Source of the DNA: Macquaria australasica
Lineage: Eukaryota > Chordata > Actinopteri > Centrarchiformes > Percichthyidae
Assembly: GCA_005408345.1 (NCBI GenBank)
Contig: SEMN01000010.1
Span: 1,409,501 to 1,473,500 of the forward strand
Length of the DNA stretch: 64,000 nucleotides
Reading direction: 5' to 3'
Part shown: positions 48,501 through 60,465 of the stretch, piece by piece
Position numbering within the stretch: position 1 is the stretch's first letter
Layout: every line of letters begins with the position of its first letter
Translations under genes and position numbers: made by a program
Notes under the pieces: generated by a model
Database searches by the model: none
What the model was told of the DNA's origin: nothing
The model's input: the letters and a program-made list of their open reading frames with translations, nothing else

Positions 48501-51500
48501 CAGGATTTTTATTAAGAAATGTAAGTCTCAAGCCCAATCTGAGACTTTAGAAAGCTTCCTCCTGTAGATTTTTATGTGATTATGAACATTGTTATTTTTC
48601 AGTTATTTAGATGGCATACATTTCAGGGTTGGCAAACTTTTTTTGAAACATGCTATAGGAGTAAGGAGGCATTTTTGAAGCCTGCACATACTGCAGGGGC
48701 ATTAACATTGGAATTATCCTTTGAATTTCAAAATGTGTATGCAAAATTTTACGAAGCATATTGTTCTTTCTCTTGCCGATGGCTTAAAAGTTAGTGAAAT
48801 TTGACAGGGTTGCATTAAAAGTAGCGCAAAGGCAAACAACAACTGCCCAGCTGCCACCCCTTCCCCACAATGTATCAGTTTCAGAATAGAATGCAATTTG
48901 TTAAATACATTAACACTTCAGTGATGGATCCGAAGAGGATATTCATCATTCTGCCAGATGCTGAAGGAGCACCTGATTAATTCTCTGTTACTTGGAGAGG
49001 AGATATTATTTAGTCATGCATTCGGGAAATACAGCCAAATATTCTTGCTGAGGAATACTCATTTCTCTTTCTTTCCAATTCCTATGACTGTTTTTTCAAC
49101 ATCTGTTTAACCAAATATTCCAGGTTTTGAATTTGGTATCTTGGTGTTTATGTTAGATAAAACAGTATAGTTTTTATCCTGAAATTCTGCCTTTTAACTC
49201 GCCATATTTTAATATGATATAATTTACCAGCACACTAATGAGCTGTATGTTGCAGCCACAGCTTGTATCACACACTTGGCAGGGACACAGCATTTTCACA
49301 GTCACTTAAATGCTAAATACCAACTTTAAATGGCTACGCTGGCAGCCAAAACATAAAGCCAATAATAGATTATTATTATTCAGAACTGGGTGCTTGGTGA
49401 GACTCGAGAAGTCTTTGTTTTATTGAAATCTTTGCGTAAAGATTCAAAATGTAGGTCCATACAGAGGGTTATGCTTCACAAGACAGGACAGTGGCAGATT
49501 TTATGTTACACATGACATGTTTTTAAATGCTGTGGAATTCAAGCCTAATTATCGGGGCAGATTGGTGACTGAGAGCAGTAAACCTACATAAAAATGTTAC
49601 TGTTTTTTGTTGGTCGATCCACAGCCCAAGTGAACACACGATACTTTGTCAAATATATGAAAATAAACTGAGTTTTGCCTCACTAAGCACTCCCTCAAGC
49701 AATCAGCAGGATTTCCCCCCGTTACACTATATGAAAGTGACTTTGAGTGATATCATTCACAGACACAAACAAAGGTAATTTAGTTCCTGCCTTATTTTGC
49801 TTGTTTTTGTGTAACCCAAGGCTATTTAGAATGGATCTATCCAAGTCCCCTAACTTAATCTGCCATTTATAGGCTGAGTGGTGGGGGGTGAGGACAGGCA
49901 TCAAGCTTTGTGATTGGACAAAAAAGTAACCAAGGAAACTATACTGCTTTAAGTGTTGTAAATTGGCTAAAACTCGTTTAGCCGTAATGTGAGTTGCGAG
50001 ATGGGTGAGGTAAACATGATCAATCAGCAACTGTGTCACAACTCAATTTGTTTAGACACCGAGCTCTGTTCCTCCGATTGCTGCGTTAGGCATGTGTTTT
50101 CAGGGTGTTTTAAGTAGACTGCACGAGTTCTGTATGGAAATTTGGAACATAATTAAGGAAAGCATTTCAAAGGTAGCCTCATAAATAATGCAAATTCTGT
50201 GTTAAATGTCCCTGACAGCCAATGCTGGCGCTGCAGAACGTGAACCTCAAGAAAGGCTGAGCTGGTCTATCTGGTCATCAGGTGCCTCCCTTGGAGTGCT
50301 ATAAATTGACAGAAATGGGAGACAGTGCAGAATAGATGAGATAGCTCAAATGAGTAACACTCCCTATTAATAAGACTCTTAACGTGACGCTATGAGACTC
50401 CAAATTGGGACATAAATAGTTAGTGCAACACAAAGCATATGAGGCTTAACTACAATGTATTGCCTGGAGCAAATCTAAGCCAATTTGTATTGTTCTTGTT
50501 CCTCATTTTTCACATTTCAGGTGTATTGATAAACCAGATATCAGTTATTGATGTTGAATTAGCACTAATGCATTAAATCACTGATGCCCTCAGTGATTGA
50601 TGTTACTATGACCAGTGCTCCTGACTATGTGCTTCAGGACAAAAAAACATAAAGTGGTTTGTTTGATGCCATCATCCATAACAGAACAATGCTAATGCAA
50701 ATGTACGTTTTTCTGATAGTGACATATGTTGGTCATACTGCTATGACCAACCAAAGCAAGGTTTATAATTTTAGTTTTTTCATGACAAAAGGTTTGACGT
50801 CATAAAAAATAAATTTGACATTTTCCAGCATTGACCAGTATCATATTTTGCTGTGGTCTAAATCAACCAAAATAATCATTATGATTTTAATATATTTTGA
50901 TTCAGAAAAATAATAAAATCTATCTAAATGTACATAAGCATTTCATTTCCCTTTCACAACTATGTAAACATGGCTTTTGAACTGACTAGTTGACTTGTTA
51001 TCATAGCATCTTTTGAGTTGTCTTTCACTCACATAATGCACAGAGTAGACAGACCCAGTCACTGATTACATAATTACCTGCTGCCTTACTTAATCAGATG
51101 CTAATTTCATGCAGACGGTGAGCACAAGCTGAATGAAAGGGTACAGCACAATTTTCCCTTCGTAAATTTTTTTTAAGTATATTCACTTTTTTTTTATGAA
51201 CAATTTCCTCATGTTTGGAGGTTTGCTGTGCTTTTGTTGTCCTTGGTTCTACACTGCTCTTGTATTGTTTTTCCTTACCAGTCAATGGCTACTTTAGTTT
51301 TTACATGCAACTGTGACAACGTACAAGCAAACTACAGCCTGATTTTCTTCAGCTTGATTGGCTGAATTATAAAAACAACATACCAAGAACCACATTAATT
51401 AGGAACGTTTGATTGATTAGACCTTCCTTAATCAAGGAAATGTCATCGTGATGTAGTTTTCAGATTATTTTATTGCTCAGTTGTACTTTTATCCAGCTTA

Positions 51501-51514
51501 CTTTATGTGTGCTG
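48501..51514. other. Non-coding stretch, nothing recognised
   Basis: A 105-codon minus-strand frame at 49722-50039 has no domain. No bounded repeats. Confidence 0.45.
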
Positions 51515-51528
51515 ACACACACACACAC

Positions 51529-51596
<68 letters not shown>
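51515..51596. repeat. Interrupted (CA)n microsatellite
   Basis: About 38 CA units with two CATACA interruptions near the left side. Confidence 0.95.
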
Positions 51597-54500
51597 TGCT
51601 CTAGCCTCCTAGGATTTGGTCAATACCTTAAGTTAGGAAGCCCACTAAAAGTCTAATATTTTACCCAGAGTGTGGTTCAGCCTCTCCAAGTGTTGGTTTA
51701 GCCCAGAGGTCTGTGACGGATGTGGGTGATGTCTCTGCCCCAGATCTCCAGGACTGTGTCCCCTTTGATATTCTTTGACTCCGGGGCTTGCATAAGCACA
51801 TTGAGAGAGAAGTCAAGGTCACTCCCACTCTGTCGCTGGTGCCTCATGAATATTATGATTAATCAGAGTCTTTTGGCTCGAATTAATAACAAACCCAGCA
51901 TTGTTGTGCATGGCCCATAGATTCAAGGCTAGCTTTTGAGGAACTGTTTGTGTTGCCCTCCCCAACCCACCCCCGTCCTTTTTTTACCCACACGCCCACC
52001 CAACACTCCCTAATGACACTTCTTACTCAAAACAAAAACCACAAACTGTAACTGTAGCATTGTTCTTTGTCTAGGAATAATGTTAGATGCGACACAACAA
52101 GTGGTGAAATGTGAATAGCTGTTTGAAGTACAGTTTTGACATGAAACAAATAAACCATCACCCCACCTCCTCCCTGACTCTAATATTCCAGTCGGTGTCA
52201 TTTCCAAACTAGTGGCAGTGTTTTCAAGTTTTATAAATTAAGATATCAAATGTGACACACAGACAAACAATCAGAAAATGCTTTACTGTTGGTTGTAACT
52301 AAATAATACAAAAAACAAGTTGGCCTCTTTAAATTTTACTGACATTTCTAAACAGTGATATTTGCTGTAACAGCAGTGTTGCTTATGCATATTCATGTGA
52401 CGCATGCTTTGAATATAAGTTTTTTCAAATATGACATGCTTCAGCAAATGAACTGACGTCTGATGAAAATGCATGTGTGATCAGTTAACACCAATTTGTA
52501 ATTAGTTTACTAAAGATAGATTGGTAAGATAATCTAACAGGCAATTAGAGCTGTGAAAGAAAAGATGTAAGACAGAGTTTGCTTTAACTCAGGCTTGATT
52601 TGTTTAACTCCCTGTATATCCAGATGTCATAGTGTTGTTTTGTTGCAACTTGTAAAACCACTGTTGCGGCTAATTATCAGTGTGAATTTGCTTCTTGTTT
52701 CTTCTTGAAGCTAACACATCACCATGTCTGTCAAGATGTGACCAGTTGAAAAGGTCCTGCTCTGCAGAGGGAGGCCACCCCTCTTTATCTGTCACCATGT
52801 TACTGGAGTGGAAACAGGTGTCTCATTTGATGTTCTCCAGGCCTTCACTGACTTTTTCTCATTTATTTATTTATTTATTGCTTCAGTTCTGCACATGGTC
52901 CTCTCAAATTGAGCTGTTCCTTCCACCGATGCTCTCTGCTGAGTGGCTGACAACTCCTGGGATGTCGAGGGAAAAGCTTGATGGGCGGCGGACAGACACA
53001 TACAGTAGACAGCATTAATCTACTCAGAAGGTCAAATTGTTCAAATAGTTCACATGCAGGTTTTCACTGCTGACATGAATAATGACCTTGTGTGTGTGGC
53101 TGGAGACTGGTTTAAAATGGTTTAAATATGTAGGCAGATTGGTGCATTCTTATTCTTAGCTACATCTTCCATTAGTATTAATTTTCTCTGCTCTGGACTG
53201 TGTTAGGTATCAAACATCGAGAATATATAGCTAATCTTAAAATTAGCATCTGTTGCACCCCCACTTAGACTTTCTCGAGTCTTGCTGGAATGCAGACCTT
53301 TACCTCTAATCTTAGATTGTTTTAGTCCTTTCCCTCAGTGTGAGAAAAGAAAATGGAAAAATGGAATAGTTTGAAAAAAACAACAGCTTTATCACAAATG
53401 CTGACCTTTAATTACAAAACCTTTGCAGCTGGAGACCTTAGCTTTTACTTAAGTTGACATTTATAAATACCGAAATGTCCCCGTGAATTGCTTTTTGTTG
53501 AAGTCAATGTATTGTTGAGCGAGATAGCATCAGTCCATTTGTCAAATACTGTAACTGTTGGCTCAGGGGGCTGGCAGGGTGTGTGCAGAGGACAAAGCTG
53601 GTCTGAACTGTCCATGTATGTAGAGGACAGACTTGTTAGCAAAGGGCCTCTCCTATCAGTCACAGCAGCGATGGGAAGTCGAGATAAAGATGGTACTCTA
53701 CCCGGCTACTGTGTTTGTGTACCCAGGACAAGAAATCGATACAGCTGGTTTCAGAAACTGTTTTACAGTCAGGGCAGCTCTCAGCTTAAATGTTTGTCTG
53801 TTTTATTCAATGACACTTCTCTGCAAACTATTACCCACAGGGAGCGGAGAACAAACGTGAAACAAATAAACTAGCCGTCGACCCATCTCAGCATTGTTTG
53901 CGCTTACAGATGGAAACTGGATAGTGTGGAAATTTTCTTTACACAGTGTCAAAGCAAAATCTATCACAGCTAAGATCCAAGCCATTATATTACAGCCTCG
54001 GAGGAAATATTACTTCTCTGGCTGGCTTGTTTTATCCCTGATCTTTCTGTCCACCCATCATCACAGGGATATGGAGGCATCTGTGGGGACATGCGCCTTC
54101 CATTGCCTCTCCCCTGATGAAAGAGGATTTCCCGTCTGATATGCAGTAAAGGTTATCTGGATCGCAGTTATGTTTCTGTATAACATGCACTGCCAAGCAA
54201 AAACAGGAAAACATTTCTCCCCCAAAACTCATTTCAGCTTTGCTTTTCATTATTACCACCACAAACATACTGCACTTATGTGACCATAATTCTCTTTTCA
54301 GTGAGCACAACACAACTCTGATGCCTTTTTGGTGTGAAATGAAAACAAAATCTCTTGGTGATTCCAAGAAACCTTTAGGGTACTCTTTTAGCTCCCCCCA
54401 TGTAGCAAGTACTGTATAGAGGAATATTAGATGGCAATTATTGGAAACACATTGCACAAACCTTCAGATTATTGCCTTCTCATAACAAAATACTTTCACA

Positions 54501-57441
54501 GATTTACCATGACGAGAGTGGAACAGGATAAATAAAAATTTGAATAGGATAATGTTTCCCCTATAATCTAGTCTTCTATATTGCAAGACATCGATGTGCT
54601 TTTGCACGTGCAGATTTTTTTTATTTTTTATTATTTGATGCAGTTTCTCAAGCAAAAGCTTTTGCGTCTGACAGTAGGCCTCATTTGACAATTCAGTGTA
54701 AAAAAAAAAAGAAAAGAAAAGAAAGAAAGGAGAAAATGGTGCCTGAGGCTGAGTAGAGCAGACAAGCAACAGCTTCACATCACTCACCTGGATTCAAAAA
54801 GGACAGAAATAGCACTAAAAGCACCCACTCTCACTTTGTAACTGTTCCTTTGTTTCCCTGTCTCTCGCGTTAGGCTACCTTCATGGCAGCCCGTACACCC
54901 TGTGTCTCATTTCCCAAAGGGCTATTCACCATCACATTACAGCCAGAGGTCACTTAGGCGCTCAGACAAAATTTGCAAAAATTGTAATCTCACAGGTTCA
55001 CAGTTCAATAAACATACGTTTTAAATAGGTTCAATTACAATATATCATTTAACTTAAATTTGGTGAAGCAAAGTTTAATGTTTTTTTCCTTAGCTGAATC
55101 AAGGGTCTTTAAATACAGGGTGTGAAGCCCTCTGAGATAAGCATGATATTTTGGGCTTTATATATATGACTCGACTTCTCCACTTAATTGTTACAGTATA
55201 CAAAACAAAGAGTGGATGAGATGACATGCAGCTTATGAGCCAAATACAGCCCACAGTGTCTAAAGGATCTATGGCGTGGACCAGGTTTGTCAACCCTGTT
55301 TTTTGGGAGGCCAACACAGTTTTACACATCCAGCTGGCTGGATCCAGTCTTCAATGCTTTACATTTGTGAATAGGTATTGATCTTGATATTTCCTATCAC
55401 ATTTTTGGAATAAAATGGACTTATAAATCCAACATATTATAGACTTAAAGGTTTTGACTGAGGTGGATGGACATTTATGAAATTTTCCATTAGCTACAGT
55501 CAAAGTCAGCACCTCCAGATAAAAGACGTCTCCCTCAAAGCCATGCAAATTGGGATTTACATTAGTTTTATTTGTATATTGTTATATCTAGAGTACATTT
55601 ACTAAAACTGCTGAAAGGTTTTGGGGTGATATAAATTAATAAGATATGATCTGATTTAACTGGTAGAAAAATAAATTTGGATGAGGCCCTGATTTGGACC
55701 ATGGACGACTAGTTTCCAACCCCTAAGCTACTGTTTAGCAACTTTAGAATTAATGGTGTCACTGGTTGCTAATGCGTCTTCCATCCATCTTTTTTGCCAT
55801 TGATTTGTATAATGAAATATACGGATTGTCTTTAAATACTTCAACACCTCCTTCTTGACCAGTTTTCTCTTCAAAGCAAGATATGTTTCATGACAGAACA
55901 CAGCAAACAAGTTTGTTAGAGAATAGGAGAGTGATTAAGGGCCATACCATTTTTAGCACATAAACCTCATTACATACCATCAAATCTGACATCAGCAAGA
56001 TGGACTGTGAAAAGGATTTTCACTTAATTGTTGGTTAAGGTCTGTATTTAGATATCCTTTTCAAGCTTTCAAACTGCAGGTTTTTTAATGACTTTTAATG
56101 ACTGGTACAAAAATCAATGGACTCATTGCCATCAGAGAGATAAATATACTGTCTGTTGGTAAAACATCCAAGCTTGAAAAGAATGAATGCAGACTGATAG
56201 TGATGATTATCTGCGTCACCATGCAAGGTTAATTGATGTTAAGAGTACAATAAAACCGAACACGATGCTCACTGTGATGGACTATCTATCTCAACCAAGT
56301 TTCAAGTTTCTCTCAGTTGGTTTGCACACCATACTGCATGGTTTTTATTTAATGTGCTAATATGCTAAAACATGAAAAACCTTCTTTTAACATAAATTAA
56401 TTCATACAGTCAAATATGTTTTTCAGTCTACTCCATACCTGCATCTGCTGAGACAGTTTTTGTCAGTTAAGGATGATTATGAGCTGCTGAGAGCTTGACG
56501 TTCTGCTAGTATTGCAGCCAAGGCAATCACTTGTTGTGACAGGGACAAGGAAGCTCCCTCTCCCTGCAGGAGGCTGATTGATTGGGCAGTCAGGAAGAGG
56601 GAAATGTCCTTCACAATGGGCAGGGAAGGACAGCAGGCCCGGAATACTCTCACTCTCCTCCAAGAACTTTGCGATTTGCTAAACTAATCCTCACTGTTGA
56701 CATCAAAGAACTACAGCTGACGTGGGAAATTAGCTCTACTGGAAATGCTTCTGTCAAATGAGATGGATGCAAGTGGTCCAGATTCATAAAGTAGTTCCTT
56801 CTGCTTTGACTGAGCTTTTTTCATACTCATCCAAAACTGCCAAAAAAGCAAGGCCTTAGCATCAGAGTGTGTTTCTGCAAATTCAAACAGAGAGGAAGCT
56901 GCAGAGCATGTATTGGATGCGCACTGCATGGTGGGGTGGATCAGCAAGATTCTGTCAGTCCATATATCTTAACCATTTTATAATTTGTCACCCCCTGATT
57001 TAGAAAAATGCATCACTTTGTAGATTTCACTACTGCCCTTAAAAAGAAAAGACATTCCAAAAGCAAACCTCGTCTGAAATTAGCAAGAATAGTGTTTTTC
57101 AGCTGACCTCTGTGGTCATTTGCATTTGAACCTTTACTTTACAAATGACATGGAAGATTGGCATGGGATAAAACTTGTCAATGATTTTCAATGTACAGTA
57201 TATTTGAAGTAGGGACTACACTTCTGACCTCATTGCTGCTGTAATGAGTGAAACATTCAAAATTCTGTCTAAAGTTACTAACCTGAACAGAGCAAATTCT
57301 CACACCAGCTCTCAATGAATAGAATCTTAAATATAGTATAGTATTTTTGTATTCTTTACACTCAGTTTTTAAAAAAATGTGTTGTATTCTGTAGTTCCTT
57401 CAGGTTTTTGTCTTATTTAATTTTACTGTGCAGTGTGTTAA
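51597..57441. other. 5.8 kb non-coding stretch, nothing recognised
   Basis: Frames of up to 141 codons (54032-54457 minus) and 128 codons (53488-53874 plus) show no domain, signal or splice context. Short simple repeats include (TTTA)n near 52860-52880 and an AAAG-rich tract near 54700-54735. Confidence 0.4.
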
Positions 57442-57446
57442 GTCTC

Positions 57447-57624
57447 TGGTGTTCCTGGTGTTCCTCGTGATCTCCTCGTGTCGCGTTCCTGTGTTCCCCT
57501 GCGAGTCAGTTCTCGCTGTTGTAAGTTTTGTCTTGAAGTTAAAATAAACCTTTGGACTCTTCACCCTCCTCGCCTGTCTGCATTTTGGGTCCTCTCCCTG
57601 CTGCCAAAATGGCCCATCGTGACA
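57447..57624 (+). repeat. Left LTR, 5'-shortened
   Basis: It matches the 3' portion of the right LTR, including TTGAAGTTAAAATAAACC and GGCCCATCGTGACA. The first roughly 245 bases, including TGTCATGGTCC, are missing. The loss of the U3 part suggests that this copy has no promoter of its own at the left end. Confidence 0.75.
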
Positions 57625-57641
57625 GAATGACTCGACCTAAT

Positions 57642-57956
57642 ATGGACCCAGCAGACAGCCACCATCCCAGTCTACCTTTTTCCTGGGAGACCTCCAGAGC
57701 AGCTCCTTCGTCGCCGCCGGCATCCTGTCCGGCCTCCAAAGCGGCTTCTTCGTCGCCGCCGGCATCCTGTCCGGCCTCCAGCCCGGCCTCCTGGGCGGCC
57801 TCCAGAGCGGCTCCGCCCACGTACTTGGTTTCCCGTCTCCGCCCTGGCCCCGGGCCGTCCGCCCGAGGGGTCCTGTCCGGTCTCCGCCCTGGCCCCGGGC
57901 CGTCCGCCCGAGGGGTCCTGTCCAGCCTCCGCCCTGCCCCCGGGCTGTCCGCCTGA
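57642..57956 (+). CDS. Small Pro/Ala/Ser/Gly-rich ORF inside the LTR element (possible Gag remnant)
   Basis: The 104-codon frame starts MDPADS, resembling the N-terminus of Gag in fish sushi-type elements as I recall it. It then becomes low-complexity: two copies of a Ser-Pro-Pro-Ala-Ser-Cys-Pro-Ala segment and three copies of a 15-residue unit of the form LRPGPGPSARGVL (45-bp DNA period, 57837-57970). No capsid or zinc-knuckle motif is visible. The start at 57642 lies 17 bases after the left LTR. It may be a degenerate gag start extended by repeat growth. Whether it is translated is unknown. Confidence 0.35.
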   Translation: MDPADSHHPSLPFSWETSRAAPSSPPASCPASKAASSSPPASCPASSPASWAASRAAPPTYLVSRLRPGPGPSARGVLSGLRPGPGPSARGVLSSLRPAPGLSA

Positions 57957-58076
57957 GGGGTCCTGTCCAGCCCCAGGTCTGGTTTTTTCTGGGTCCCTCC
58001 TCCGGGACCCCCTCCGCCCACCCGAGTTGGTGATCCCTGAGGGACGTCTGGGATCCGTCCCTTAAGGGGGGGGTAC

Positions 58077-58499
58077 TGTCATGGTCCACAAAGGACTCTT
58101 GTCTGGACTCTGTGTGTTTCGTCTTGTTTCCTGTTTTATTTTGAAATTACTGTTCTTGTTTCCCTGTGTGCCCTTTATTTCCTGTCTTTGGTTTCCTTCC
58201 GGTGTTGATTGTTTTCACCTGTGTCTCGTGACTCACCTGTGTCTGTTTCCCTCGTTGTCTCTTCCCCTATATGTACCGGTCCTCTCCTTTTGTTCTTTGT
58301 CGAGTCATTGTTGCTGTTGTTGATGGTGTGTGATCTCCTCGTGATCTCCTCGTGTTGCGTTCCTGGTGTTCCCCTGCGAGTCAGTTCTCGCTGTTGTAAG
58401 TTTTGTCTTGAAGTTAAAATAAACCTTTGGACTCTTCACCCTCCTCGCCTGTCTGCATTTTGGGTCCTCTCCCTGCTGCCAAAATGGCCCATCGTGACA
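58077..58499 (+). repeat. Right LTR, complete
   Basis: It is 423 bp, starting TGTCATGG and ending GTGACA, so it has TG...CA ends with an inverted TGTCA/TGACA. It contains CCCCTATATGTACC (a possible TATA region) and AAAATAAACC near the 3' side (a possible polyadenylation region). Confidence 0.85.
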
Positions 58500-58504
58500 G
58501 TCTC

Positions 58505-58984
58505 TAAGCGTAGTCATAAGACTATTAATTATTTTATTACTTTTCTGAAAGTTCCCAGAAAGAATTTAATATCTAGTGTGCTGCAGTGTGTATCTCCAAA
58601 CATAATGCCCTTTCTTTTAACACATCTAAGATATAAATAATAAGCAAAGCACAGATGCAGCAGTGCCTCTCTCTGACATGAAATTTTATCACCCTCTTTA
58701 CATTCATCCATTCCAGTGAGGACCTTGTTAAATATTTGCACTGTGCCAAGTCATACAGACCCATGGCACTGTAGCCATTACCAACGAGGAAGGCTCCGCT
58801 TTTAAATGTTAATTGCCGTTCCTCACACTTTCTCATTACACTCATTCTAAATGATGTGCTGTGAGCTCCACTGAAAGTGTCCCCATTTATTCTCAGAATG
58901 GTTTTAAAGATCCACACAGTTACAGTATATTGCATTCACATATTTACCATGAAGTAAAAAGGAATTGTTTCTGCATTGTATTGA
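58505..58984. other. Non-coding stretch, nothing recognised
   Basis: A 120-codon minus-strand frame (58573-58935) has no domain features. Confidence 0.4.
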
Positions 58985-59115
58985 GTGTAATTCAGTTCAA
59001 TTCACTTGTTTATATATAGTGCCAAATCATAACAGAAGTTATCTCAGGACACTTTTCATATAGAGCAGGTCTAGACCGTAGTCTTTTATAATATTATTTA
59101 CAGAGACCCAACAAT
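58985..59115 (-). repeat. 3' end of a teleost retroposon
   Basis: Read on the minus strand: TTGTTGGGTCTCTGTAAATA, GGTCTAGACCTGCTCTATAT, GAAAAGTGTCCTGAGATAAC, TTCTGTTATGATTTGGCACT and a TGAATTGAACTGAATT tail. This is a very common fish retroposon 3' tail that normally ends in (GAATT)n-like units. The copy is fairly well preserved. Confidence 0.75.
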
Positions 59116-59301
59116 GTAATGCAGATGGGATATATATGAAAAAAACAGTCATGTCTTTATTCCGCTCAGTAGAGTGCTTTAAATGGAGTCAAGAATGGCC
59201 ACATGCATGGATGTGAATGTGGTATGATCTCATTCGGTTTCTCCGAAGAAACTGCCCATTCTGTCACTTATTCAGCTTGTGCAGAATTCAATGGATGGCG
59301 G

Positions 59302-59305
<4 letters not shown>
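59116..59305. other. Short unannotated gap
   Basis: Nothing recognised. It does not resemble the missing part of the neighbouring Tc1-like element. Confidence 0.4.

Positions 59306-59341
<36 letters not shown>
59306..59341. repeat. (TA)n microsatellite at the broken end of the Tc1-like element
   Basis: About 18 TA units directly abut the truncated transposase gene. Tc1 elements insert at TA, and the intact end of the same element also faces a TA-rich array. Confidence 0.95.
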
Positions 59342-59343
<2 letters not shown>

Positions 59344-59893
59344 AGAGATGCTCATGATGCCTGGTTCTCCACACATACCGCTTAGAATTAACGCCAAGAA
59401 GTTCAATCTTGGTCTCATCAGACCAGAGAATCTTATTTCTCATAGTCTGAGAGTCCTTCATGTGTTTTTTGGCAAACTCTATGCGGGCTTTCATATGTCT
59501 TGCACTGAGGAGAGGCTTCCGTCGGGCCACTCTGCCATAAAGCCCCGACTGGTGGAGGGCTGCAGTGATAGTTGACTTTGTGGAACTTTCTCCCATCTCC
59601 CTACTGCATCTCTGGAGCTCAGCCACAGTGATCTTTGGGTTCTTCTTTACCCCTCTCACCAAGGCTCTTCTCCCACGATTGCTCAGTTTGGCTGGACGGC
59701 CAGGTCTAGGAAGAGTTCTGGTCGTCCCAAACTTCTTCCATTTAAGGATTATGGAGGCCACTGTGCTCTTAGGAACCTTGAGTGCTGCAGAAATTCTTTT
59801 GTAACCTTGGCCAGATCTGTGCCTTGCCACAATTCTGTCTCTAAGCTCCTTGGGCAGTTCCTTCGACCTCATGATTCTCATTTGCTCTGACAT
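59342..59893 (-). pseudogene. Tc1-like transposase, N-terminal 184 codons
   Basis: It opens MSEQMRIMRSKELPKELRDR and contains the paired helix-turn-helix DNA-binding region (about residues 10-115), with PRPGRPAKL (62-70) as the GRPR-type hook between subdomains. WSDETKIELLG (157-167) carries the first catalytic aspartate, Asp159. Full-length relatives have about 340 residues; here the frame shifts after VWR (about 176) and enters the (TA)n array, so the second Asp and the Glu/Asp of the DDE triad are absent. The open frame continues artefactually as Ile-Tyr repeats. It is a cut-dead copy. Confidence 0.9.
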
Positions 59894-60269
59894 GCACTGT
59901 GAGCTGTAAGGTCTTATATAGACAGGTGTGTGCCTTTCCTAATCAAGTCCAATCAGTTTAATTAAACACAGCTGGACTCAAATGAAGGAGTAGAACCATC
60001 TCAAGGAGGATCAGAAGAAATGGACAGCATGTGAGTTAAATATGAGTGTCACAGCAAAGGGTCTGAATACTTATGACCATGTGATATTTCAGTTTTTCTT
60101 TTTTAATACATTTGCAAAAATTTCTACATTTCTGGTTTTTTCTGTCAAGATGGGGTGCTGAGTGTACAATAATGAGAAATAAAATGAACTTTTTTGATTT
60201 TAGCAAATGGCTGCAATGAAACAAAGAGTGAAAAATTTAAAGGGGTCTGAATACTTTCCGTACCCACTG
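59342..60269 (-). mobile_element. Truncated Tc1-like DNA transposon
   Basis: The outer terminus is CAGTGGGTACGGAAAGTATT on the minus strand (60250-60269), next to a TA target at 60270-60271. An inner partial copy GTCATAAGTATTCAGACC lies at 60060-60080, giving the inverted/direct repeat layout of fish Tc1 families. Between it and the gene lies the untranslated leader. The transposase gene then runs leftward until the element stops abruptly at a (TA)n array. The other inverted repeat and the C-terminal half of the gene are missing, so it is inactive. Confidence 0.92.
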
Positions 60270-60392
60270 TATATATGTGTGTGTGTATATATGTATATAT
60301 ATATATGTGTGTGTGTATATATGTATATATATATGTGTGTGTATATATGTATATATATATGTGTGTGTATATATGTATATATATATGTGTGT

Positions 60393-60463
<71 letters not shown>
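60270..60463. repeat. Compound (TA)n/(TG)n microsatellite
   Basis: Tandem higher-order units of the form TATATGTATATATATATGTG followed by GTG runs lead into a pure (TA)n tract of about 30 units. Apparent 79-132 codon frames through it are repeat artefacts. Confidence 0.95.

Positions 60464-60465
<2 letters not shown>

Larger units (their letters stand above)
57447..58499 (+). mobile_element. Compact Ty3/gypsy-like LTR retrotransposon, non-autonomous
   Basis: It consists of a shortened left LTR (57447-57624), a 452-bp interior and a full right LTR (58077-58499). The last roughly 110 bases of the two LTRs look identical. A polypurine tract AAGGGGGGGG (58064-58073) sits directly before the right LTR, as required for plus-strand DNA priming. 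GTCTC occurs at 57442-57446 and 58500-58504, a probable 5-bp target duplication; if so, the left LTR begins TGGTGTTCC and has lost its first part. There is no protease, reverse transcriptase or integrase. Related by LTR sequence to the solo LTR at 14523-14985. Confidence 0.8.

Noticed and set aside
54032..54457. 141-codon minus-strand frame
   Set aside because: No domain, no splice context and no related frame nearby; treated as chance.
57539..58089. 150-160 codon minus-strand frames in the LTR element
   Set aside because: GC-rich low-complexity sequence keeps all frames open. The LTR, polypurine tract and MDPAD start all point to the plus strand.
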